A stretch of DNA of 64,000 nt from Rapana venosa (lineage: Eukaryota > Mollusca > Gastropoda > Neogastropoda > Muricidae), in NCBI GenBank assembly GCA_028751875.1, contig CM054140.1, positions 28,164,230-28,228,229 on the forward strand, read 5' to 3'. Of this stretch, positions 55,720-64,000 are shown piece after piece (position 1 is the first letter of the stretch; each line of letters starts with the position of its first letter). The position numbers and the translations under genes were made by a program. The notes under the pieces are model-generated. The model worked only from the letters and a program-made list of their open reading frames with translations, was not told the DNA's origin and did no database searches.

Positions 55720-56092
55720 ATTTCTCTTCATAAAATGTGGGTTGCTTTCCCTGGGGAGAGTGCTTTGCTACAAAAGAAGCGCTACCCATTTTTTTCCCCT
55801 GTTCCTGCCTACATGTGTGTGTGTTTCCCAGTCAGAATAGCTTTTTTCTACAGAATTTTGCCAGGGACAACTCTTGTTGCCGAGCTCTTATATTTTTGCT
55901 GAATGCGTTTTGTACACGGGACCTCAGTTCATTGTCTCATCTGAAAGACTAGCACCCCAGACCACCAATAAAGTCTAGAGAATGGGGTAAAAGTGTGGGC
56001 TCAAACAGGGATTGAACCAACACTTCTCGCTTTCTAGGCAGGTGCATTACCTGTAGATCACGGATTATTAGACACACAGTTAATACGTGGTT
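55720..56092 (-). mobile_element. SINE family B, antisense copy
   Basis: ctttccctggggagagtgct, ttgccagggacaactctt, gacctcagttcattgtctca, ctgaaagactagcacccc, then antisense box-B-like aaacagggattgaacc and head near 56060. Confidence 0.8.
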
Positions 56093-58868
56093 ACTGCGCT
56101 CTGAACCCATAAATAATAATAATGATGATGATAATATGAATGTGATGATGACAATGGTGATTGTGATAATGAAAGAGAGCACAGAAAGAGCTGGCAAAAT
56201 ACACGAGTAGTCAAGTTTCAGAAGTTCCTTTCCAGTCACATTTTACTCACCTGGAATCACAGTTTATGCATGATTCATCACCGCAAAATGCTTTTAAAGC
56301 ACATCTTCCTATAAATTCCTTCCAAAACACAGCATGAGCACTGAAGACTTCCACTTAAATCTTCAATGATTGGCAAAAGTGTTAAAAAACAGGAATTCTA
56401 CCAATCTTTTTTTATCAGGATGGCATTACCTTACATGCTATGATATGTATACTTTTGCATAATATTGATTTAGAATCTCAATCTGCTCTTCTGAAATCCA
56501 TGGCAGTTATCACAGATGATTTTATATTACAATAACATCATGGCCACAGAACCAAATTTGAAGACGAAAGGGTCCAGCATCTTTCTCTTTGATTTATGCA
56601 AACTCACTCACAAAAAGGCATTTATGACAATTCCTTTACACCATAAATCAACATAATATTCAGCCTTTTTTCTCCCCCATGGAATACAGTAATCTAGACT
56701 TGTGAAATTACAATAGTGAAGAAGTATAACAAATCTTCCATTTTTATTCAAGCAAACAACTAAAAAAAAGGCATTTATAATTACTCCTTTACACATCAAT
56801 CAATATTTACAATAAAATTCAGCCTCCTCCATCTGCAATATTATCAGGAACATAGTAATGTATGCTCATAAATTCATGGTAGTGAAGAAGTATAACAAAT
56901 GTTCCTTTTACATTCAAGCAAACAACTCACAAAAAGGCATTTATAATTATTCCTTTACACCATCAATTAATATATAAAATTTTCAAAAAATGCTCAAATT
57001 GTTGCTCATGAAGTATGTAACAAGGTAAGAGCATTCTTCAGCTTTTCCCCCCATGGAATTTACTAATGTGCACTCATGAAATTATAACGGTGAAGAAGTA
57101 TAACAAAAATTGATGTGAACCCTCATGTTCCATGTCATAATGAACTAATTGTGACATGATAACCAACAATGAACAACAAAAAAAGCATTGGTTTAAGTCA
57201 AACCTAGCAAGACTGGTCTTGTACTGTGACATGATTGAACCATTTCTAAATGATCAGCAGCAGCTGGTAAAAAATATATCGAGAGACCAATAAGATAATA
57301 CCAAATAAAATCAATAATAAAAATATTGAATATTCATTATTACTCCCACAAACGCACACACACCGAGAGGTTACCAATTCTTTAACCAAATGCTACATTT
57401 CTTCTTTTAAAGTGACTTCTGTTTAAGTGTTCTTTCAATATCTCTTCAAGTGATAGCTCAAACACAATATGAATTCATTTCACAGAGTTTACAATTTGGA
57501 TGTTCTTTCAAGGGACGTATGATACTCAGAATTATACACACAGCAGCCCCAGCTTAAAGTGCAGAGAGTACACAGGAAGCACAACCTGACAACCAGTACC
57601 CTGCAGCACTATTCACAGGTAGGGCCCATACACAAGCACAAACAATGCGATATTGTCTGCATAGGGGAAACAACCAGGGTCAAATTGTTACATATGGTCG
57701 GAATGCAGCTACTTTCATGGTTGGCAAAATGGTTTTATATAAGTCTCACCATTTGACGAACCTCGGAGTTCTTGCAATGGAACAATGTTTTAAAAAAATT
57801 GTTATGTAAGCTTTGTTAGGAGTGTGGTGAGAGGAGCTCTGTGGAGAGATTATAGCAGAAAAGGACTAGAAACCAATACCAAGGAGTTAAGGGGGGAGGG
57901 GGAGAAAAGTATCTGTATTCTCTCTGTCGCAGTGTGTGGACATAATACTCTCAGGGGGAAACTGGGGACAGGAGACCTAATACATAGTGAATGACCAGGA
58001 TAACCAGATGTGGTGGTGGGCAATGAAACTGGCAGATCATACAAGTCGAATCAGGTTGGTCACTGCAGTGGGTGTGCTGTTTGTAGCTCTTCACTGAAGC
58101 TAGCTCAGCCAGGAGAGCCAGGTGCTGAAAAGCACAGTGTTGTACAGTGACCAACACCCGGCTCTTTTCTCTGTACTGATCATTGTTCTTGGATTTCTGT
58201 ACATGGCCTGCAACAACTTTACCCACACACCAGCTCCACCCATAACAGAATCATGAAAACAGAAGTGATGTTCACTTTCAGTGGTTTTCACTTCTTACAT
58301 CAAACACAAACAAAAAGGATAACTTTAAGACAGAAAATTTCTACAATTTATCATATGGCTATTCTGCGACCCACCCACCCCCCAAAAAAAAAATCCAATG
58401 CAGAATATTTTTACAACTGTGATTACAGGAAAAGAAACTGAACACTCACCCAGTCAAACAAAAATGAATTTACAGGTTAATTATACAAATGAAAGGATTT
58501 TTAAAATGTACCCATGATTGTAACATACTTAAACATAGAAGATGACTACAATTCCCGAGTTCAACAGCTATCCTTTTAATACCCTACTGATTATTTTTCA
58601 TGCATGACTAAATCATTTATTTTCAGTGGGAAAAACCCCATCAGAAAGCAAATAGATACCAAAAGCAGGCTTTTAACATACATTGTACCACACTGTCCTG
58701 TGGAACATCTTCATATAAGTATATGCATGCCTCTTTAGATAAAAGAATTCTTTCACTAAAATAAATCCTTATAAAATCTGTCCTTGTTCAGTCAACATGA
58801 TTGTAATCTTTACCATTTTTTTCATAAATTCTATTAAAATTTTTTTATAAAACCCATTCCCATAGACA
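56093..58868. other. Intergenic stretch between convergent CZIB and OMA1
   Basis: AT-rich. Diverged long-period repetition at 56605-57115, where a word like caaaaaggcatttataat and 'gaagaagtataacaaat' recurs about every 150-170 bp. A type 2 SINE-A tail fragment lies near 57740-57790. No exon recognised. Confidence 0.5.
56605..57115. repeat. Diverged tandem repeat of about 150-bp units
   Basis: Three to four units share (tca)caaaaaggcatttat-aat, tcctttacacc-tcaat, ttcagcc, ccatggaat, aatgt-cactcatgaaatt and agtgaagaagtataacaaat in that order. Confidence 0.7.
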
Positions 58869-58874
58869 TTTATT
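58869..58874 (-). terminator. Candidate OMA1 polyadenylation signal
   Basis: Plus-strand TTTATT reads AATAAA, about 350 bp downstream of the OMA1 stop; other TTTATT words occur nearby (58617). Confidence 0.35.
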
Positions 58875-59221
58875 TCATGAAGTTGTCTTTCTGTCTAGCT
58901 CTTGTCAACCTTACTCCAAGCAGAGGGTCTCTATGATTTAATACTGCGCTTTAGCTCTGCTATTAAGAGATCACCAAACTTCAGTAACAACTTGAATGTA
59001 AAAACAAGACCAAACACAGTGTAATGCACAAATATCACAACCTGCCTTTGTGCAAAACAGTAACACCAAAACAAAAAAGTGATCAGGATGGTAACACTTT
59101 TTTTTCCCCTTAAGTGAAAGCAGCAGTAAAGATGGAAAGTGATGATCATGAGGCTTTAGACACAGGCTTTCAGGAGTGAACATTTTCACCTTGGAGAGGT
59201 TTTGTCCACTTTTCTTCGCTG

Positions 59222-59320
59222 TCAGATGGTCGTCCACCATGGCTGACAGAACCTTGATGCTTTCTCGGGATCTGTCTTCGGCAATGCAGCACACTGTGAA
59301 TCCGACCGGAGTTCAATGGC
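59222..59320 (-). CDS. OMA1: OMA1 last exon
   Basis: The acceptor TTTTTTAG precedes 59320. The exon has 32 codons AIELRSDSQCAALPKTDPEK then ASRFCQPWWTTI and TGA at 59224-59222. An overlapping frame stays open longer, but only this one is in phase with the preceding exon and keeps the AxxxR...C..LP..DP pattern. Confidence 0.85.
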   Translation of the reverse strand, partial: AIELRSDSQCAALPKTDPEKASRFCQPWWTTI

Positions 59321-62300
59321 CTAAAAAATACAAGGACAACAACGGAACGTGTTACATTTAGCTATCGTTCCAAGAAGACCAGTCACTGGCTTGTTTTCTC
59401 ATGTGTTTCTATTATATGAATTTCCTATTGATTAACCCTCTTGCAGCTGAATTCTACAGACCTAAACTGCCTGTAGATCTTGAATTCTTTGAAGGTCCCC
59501 CCACTCCCCCTCCCAAACTGACTTAGTTTACTCCTAAGACAATTATGTGTGTGTGTGCATGACAAGCTATCAAGCTGGAATTTGTCACAAGCTAGATATG
59601 TCTTTGTACTTGCATTTCGACACAAGTTTGTGTCTGGTCACCAGATATCTTGTCACTGTCACCTTATTGTCACCAATCACAGGTAAATGTATGGTATATA
59701 CAATAAACCAGCAAAACATACATGGATTTGACAACAGTTCATCCATGTTAGGTCGAATAGGAACTGATGCCTAGCTGATGTGTTTACCAATGGTTATGTG
59801 CAATTGTACTTCAAGGATGTGTCACACAATGTCCCCATAACACAATTGTACTTCAAGGATGTGTCACACAATGTCCCCATAACACCTGTTGTTTTATGAT
59901 ATGTCTCGAGGCATGTTTTGTTCAACTGTTTTTCTTTTGAAAACAAGTCATATTCATACTGTTTTTCTTTTGAAAACAAGTCATATTCAATCAATATCTT
60001 ACCTTTATACTGCATGCAAGTGTTATTGTTACCACATGTTTGTTAAGTGTACATAAGTGTATTATTGTACAGGAGTGTCACATTGTCACGTTTCACACAG
60101 GTGTGACAAATTCGAAACAACACAAAACTTCTGTACTCCTACAAAATTTTAATCTGGGTAGTCTCTAAAGTAGTCATAGTGATGGAACAGGAACACATCA
60201 CATCACAGAAAGCACAAATTGTGGATGTGTCAGGGGTGTACCCATTGCTGTCACCTGTCAACCTTGGCAGACTGGAGACCTATTTTCTTTTCTTTCTTGC
60301 TATTTTTGTTATCATATCTGTTCGTTTCTGCCACTGCAGTTTCAAAGGAAAAGTGTGGTAATAATGAGAAAATAGTCAAAAGGTGTTACGTTTTCAGGCG
60401 CCTATGCCGGGACCCGCCTGGAAGTAAAATTTCTCCACAGTCGGTGTGTGTAGCACGAGTCACACTTGCAGGAATGTGCCGTGCAGCACATTATTTTTCT
60501 GGCTCACTCTTCTCCCTAACTGCAGCATTTCCTTCCTCCTCAGCTTTTAATATCAGACTCATTTTACATGTATCATTCAAATTTTTCTACTTCCAATACA
60601 ATAACATTCAATTTACCATCTCATTAATCAGATGAATCGTCTGCTACCAAAGACGACGCCATTTTTTCCCCGCCACACTGCTACAACTGAAAAGCATTCT
60701 GGTCGCTGGCTGTGCTTTCTTCCTTCCCTCCCTACCATGTGTGAATGTTAGTGGTCTAAATTTATCACTGGCACCCTCTGAAATACTCCCTGCATCAACC
60801 CACCAAGTTTCAAACATACTGTGTGAAAACCATGAGATATGTGTGTGATGGAAAAGTACTGCCCTCGAGGACAGCACCAACTGTCAGCAGTGGCCGTATT
60901 AAAATCTGGGGGCGGCTGCCATTACTGTTGGCTACTGTCATAATGGCGTCAAGATGGTGAATCTGTGATATGATGTAGCATTTGTTCCAAAAAGACCAAC
61001 CACTAACCTGCTTTCTCATGTGTTTCTATATATATTATCCTACTGATTAATCTATGATAATATGATGTAACAGAACAGGCTTCAATGAACACCACCAAAG
61101 TGACCCAGCAGCAGTGCAGGGCCCCTCTGGCTGGTGGCCCCACGGTGGCCTGATATTGATGGGCTCCCTGTGGACTTCTGACCCTGGGGATAAGACATAA
61201 CAAATGGGTATGGCTGTGGTGGGGAGATTGAGATGAATGGAGTGGAAACAGCAGGGCAGGGATGTCACAGAAGATAATGCAGCCACCAAAAAAAAGAAAA
61301 TAATATGATGTAGCAATCATTCAAAGAAGACCAATCACTGATACACTTTTTCACAGCTCTAATAAATTCTTCATTAACACTGAATAATGTATGCAATAAG
61401 CACCATACATTTTAACCCTTGATATGACATGACTGTTAGTGATCGATAAAAAATTTATTTTTTTTAACCTGTTTATTTTCTTGATCACGATACATGCAGG
61501 CATGTCTACCATCCTGGAGGGATTGTATTTGTTTCAGAAAAGTATCATTTTTCAACAAGTGTCTTGAGAATCTGATTTTTTTTTTAAATGAGCATGTATT
61601 TTTCGCCTGTATTTATCTTTCGTTAAAAACCTGGTATCAAATTTCACTTGGAGACAAATTGTAGCGAGTGCTTTGTAACCACATCCAACGTCTGTACAGG
61701 CATGAGCAGTAGCTAGTGGAAATGAAAGAAGACCTCCAATTTTGCGGTCACAGGGGTAATGCACATCAAGAGTATTTCCCCATGATCTGAAAAGATGGCA
61801 TCGAAGAGGAAAACATGTGATGATTAGAGTTTTATGTGGTTGCAAGAGTGTCCTGGAAAATGAGTCAGTGTCTCTGATTTTCAATGACTTTGAAAGTGAA
61901 ACTTGAGTGCAGGCATGCCTGTGTATGTACAGTTTTCTTTGGAAACTTGAAACAATGTCTTTTTTAGTTTTATCCTCCTGGGGAAAAATTTTCTTTTTCT
62001 TGATCCAGCTTGTTGTAAACAATGTTTTATTTTGATGTTACAAAAGAGAACTAAGTCAGGAAAAGATGGACATTATAAATACACAAGTGGATGGGTGGCA
62101 TAGACATTGGATTGAAGTCTACATGCCTTTTTTTCTTTTGTGAAGGAATTGAGGATTGCCTCGCTCTTGTGTATGCTTTTGCACATACTGAGGGAAACTC
62201 TAGCATACTACTGAACGGTATCTTTTCAGTGACAAAGAGAAAGGATTAAGTATCTCAAATAAATGTCATAGACAGCCACTTTTCACCAAAAAAAGAACAG

Positions 62301-63671
62301 CACACCCCACCTTTGGTATCAGGAAATCAAACAGCTGCACACGTTTCTCGGAAGATGGATGTGTAGACAGCCACTCTGGTATATTGTCGTCTGTCGCTTT
62401 GATGTCATCATTGAAGCCCATGCGCGCCCAAAAGACACTGGCCTCTCGCACATCATAACACGCCTGAAAATAACCACAATTATTTTTCAGCTTATTGTAA
62501 GCCCACTTATATAAATATATATCTCTCTTTCTCTTAAAGCCCACTTATATAAATATATATCTCTCTTTCTCTTAAATACAACACACAGTTTCATATTGCT
62601 TTTTATACAACATGCAATCTTACATGATCAAGTACTCATCCATGCATGTACCAAATAATTTGAAAGCAGCTTTCATTAATTGTACAGATTAGAAAAATGG
62701 GTAGAGAAGCTGATCAAAGCAGCACAAGGGCTTTTCTTGTTTTCGCAATGACAGTAACTGATTAAAAAAAATTAAAATAAAAACAAAATCAAATTTTAAA
62801 AGACTACAGATCTTTCAGACATAAGTAACTGTATTGTATGTTAGTCCGTCGTTTTCGACGACGGCCTCCAAAACAGCAGAGGAGGCAGTCAAGCCTCCTA
62901 GTCAGAGAGTCATAGTCAATCACTAAAGACTAAGCTGTAAAGTGGAATTCCATGAGTGGAAAAGCCACTGGTCATACAGCCTCTCACTTTGCTGTTGCCC
63001 CCAGCGTCAATGGTCTAATCAAGAACTGTGATAAACCCCAGGTGCTGACGGCTTTAATCTTGACTGAAGAAAAAGTTATATACAACAAAACCATAAACTT
63101 ATGCAGAAAACTTCTCATACATACAAGCAAACGATCGTGTATGCTTCTTTGCACACACACAATGAGCACACACACTTGCATATGAATACTTACATAAAGA
63201 GTCTTTCAAATCAATCTTATCTCTACACCCCCCCCCCCCCCCCCTCCACCTTCTCCATACATTTCACTCCATTTACTATTATTTACAGATGCAGCGTAGA
63301 TTATACACAAATACTTCATACCCAGTGATGTGATGAGAAACTATAACTTCTAGAGCTCTACATGTTGATTTTCACTTACTATGAGGACCCTTCTATCAAT
63401 ACTCCTGACCAGGAAGATAATGGTATCACCGCATCAGCTTTCACCGAATCGCAGCGTTTTGTAACAAATTGCTTTTAACTATATCTGTTCTCAAGAGTGA
63501 TTTGGTTTTCGGGGGGAAAAAATGGAGGAAAAACAGTTTGGTAGTTTTCATGGGTAAGTCAAGTGTCACAGTAACAAAACGAAACATGTCACTTGCCTTT
63601 GCTGCCAGGTCCAGTCCCACTTTGTCCGCTTCTGTCTCCAGCATTCGGCTGTAGGGCATATCCAGCATGAG
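59222..63671 (-). CDS. OMA1: OMA1 mitochondrial metalloendopeptidase, 3' three coding exons (5' part outside window)
   Basis: Exons on the minus strand are 63671-63597, 62463-62311 and 59320-59222, all joined in phase 0. The protein segment reads LMLDMPYSRMLETEADKVGL, DLAAK, ACYDVREASVFWARMGFNDD, NIPEWLSTHPSSEKR, FDFLIPK, AIELRSDSQCAALPKTDPEK. These are the M48-family OMA1 landmarks: PYSRxLExEADKxGLxLAAKA (its Glu is the third zinc ligand of OMA1-type peptidases), PEWLSTHPS and the LIPxAxxxR end. The HExxH helix and membrane anchor must lie in exons beyond 64 kb. OMA1 sits in the inner mitochondrial membrane and cleaves OPA1 and DELE1 under stress. The first of these introns has a GC donor. 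The C-terminus is short, as in many invertebrates. Confidence 0.92.
59321..62310 (-). other. OMA1 intron between the last two exons
   Basis: About 3 kb with small local tandem duplications (59801-59990). Other patches read like decayed dispersed repeats (60380-60960, 61080-61270). No exon recognised. Confidence 0.75.
59801..59990. repeat. Two adjacent local tandem duplications
   Basis: A 42-bp unit starting caattgtacttcaagg is present twice (59801, 59843). A 33-bp unit starting actgtttttcttttg is present twice (59925, 59958). Copies are nearly identical. Confidence 0.95.
62311..62463 (-). CDS. OMA1: OMA1 penultimate exon
   Basis: Acceptor TTTTCAG before 62463; 51 codons from ACYDVREASVFWARMGFNDD to FDFLIPK; donor AAG|GTGGGG. 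Contains the PEWLSTHPS motif. Confidence 0.95.
62499..62574. repeat. 38-bp tandem duplication
   Basis: Two identical 38-bp copies starting aagcccacttatataaat, about 35 bp upstream of the OMA1 penultimate-exon acceptor (inside the GC-AG intron). Confidence 0.95.
62840..63070. repeat. Unclassified repeat-like block with short palindrome
   Basis: CGTCGTTTTCGACG (62847-62860) can form a hairpin. The following gcagaggaggcagtcaagcc block has higher GC than its surroundings and looks like part of a dispersed element, but no second copy is present in the window. Confidence 0.35.
63228..63244 (-). repeat. Poly(C) homopolymer
   Basis: 17 C in the OMA1 intron. Confidence 0.9.
63597..63671 (-). CDS. 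OMA1: OMA1 exon with the third zinc ligand; GC donor
   Basis: Acceptor TGCTTCAG before 63671; 25 codons LMLDMPYSRMLETEADKVGL then DLAAK. The donor is AAG|GCAAGT, a GC in place of GT within an otherwise perfect donor, as in known GC-AG introns. The first 20 bases of the exon and its acceptor are tandemly copied upstream (63651-63768). Confidence 0.9.
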
Positions 63672-63768
63672 CTGAAGCACAAACACATTCTGTAGGGCAT
63701 GTGCAGCATGAGCTGAAGCACAAACACATTCTGTAGGGCATATGCAGCATGAGCTGAAGCACAAACAC
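63651..63768 (-). repeat. 41-bp tandem triplication of the OMA1 acceptor and exon start
   Basis: Units start at 63651, 63692 and 63733. On the minus strand each reads TTTGTGCTTCAG then CTCATGCTG, CATATGCCCTACAG. Only the unit nearest the exon continues into OMA1 coding sequence. Confidence 0.93.
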
Positions 63769-64000
63769 ATTCCCAATTCTTACTCTGCGAGCTTTTATTT
63801 ATTAAAAACAATATGAAGCCTAAAGCCCTTCAACTAAAATCATTTTTGTCCTTTTAAATGCATGTTTTCCTAGAAGGAACTGACCCTCTCACTTTAACCC
63901 TTTCCCATTTTTACCCGCCGTAGCCCGCCGCTGCCCGCTCGCCCGCATATATTTATACCCGCCGCAGCCCGCCGGACGTCATTTCAGCCTAGTGGGGAAT
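63769..64000. other. Right-edge flank (OMA1 intron)
   Basis: The last 110 bp hold a GC-rich repeat of 'cccgccg(c/t)agcccgccg' words (63915-63980) within AT-rich intronic DNA. No exon seen. Confidence 0.5.

Noticed and set aside
58971..59294. The longer overlapping frame of the OMA1 last exon (MCCIAEDRSRE...)
   Set aside because: Out of phase with the preceding exon and lacks the OMA1 C-terminal pattern.

Overview
This is an intron-rich, repeat-loaded stretch of animal nuclear DNA. The protein-coding exons are short and obey GT-AG splicing (one GC-AG exception), and they fall in four multi-exon genes of metazoan type. The rest is tRNA-headed SINEs, truncated non-LTR retrotransposons, minisatellites and very dense microsatellites. 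The SINE and RTE-like LINE content and the protein similarity point to a lophotrochozoan, most likely a gastropod mollusc. The clade is an inference and cannot be proved from this window alone.

Left third (1-22 kb), minus strand: a calcyphosine-like EF-hand gene (CAPSL, gene A). Its start codon is at 17079, its EF1-EF2 exon at 14634-14457 and its EF3 exon at 13964-13759. It has two alternative terminal exons, at 8097-7996 and at 164-57. If the EF3 exon is read with one missing base restored, the lengths give a 208- or 210-residue protein. A perfect RFX-type X-box lies about 290 bp upstream of the start codon. A 5'-truncated RT/RNase H retrotransposon with 14-bp target-site duplications sits at 19.8-22.4 kb, and an RTE-like LINE with 12-bp duplications sits at 3.2-4.1 kb.

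Middle (23-47 kb): an extremely repetitive spacer holding a second, damaged calcyphosine-like gene (gene B, minus strand, 32592-28633). Gene B has a start exon with a 1-nt deletion, an EF3 exon and a terminal exon, but no EF1-EF2 exon. Directly upstream of its EF3 exon is a roughly 1-kb minisatellite whose repeat unit is a copy of that exon's own splice acceptor and first codons. Another RTE-like LINE lies at 27.4-28.5 kb. The spacer also carries long polypyrimidine and polypurine domains, degenerate pentamer arrays and many long G/C homopolymers.

Right third (48-64 kb): CZIB (C1orf123/UPF0587 zinc-binding protein, plus strand, 48311-53906), complete except for its ATG-bearing first exon. It converges on the 3' part of OMA1, the mitochondrial inner-membrane metallopeptidase (minus strand, 63671-59222), whose upstream exons lie beyond the right edge. 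The two genes are unrelated in function, and about 5 kb of SINE-bearing DNA separates them.

A recurring theme is tandem duplication at or beside 3' splice sites: the gene B EF3 exon, OMA1 exon 63597-63671, and the CZIB last intron. Both calcyphosine genes carry single-base deletions that are either real lesions or assembly homopolymer errors. No tRNA/rRNA genes, CRISPR arrays, prokaryotic operons or viral genes were seen.
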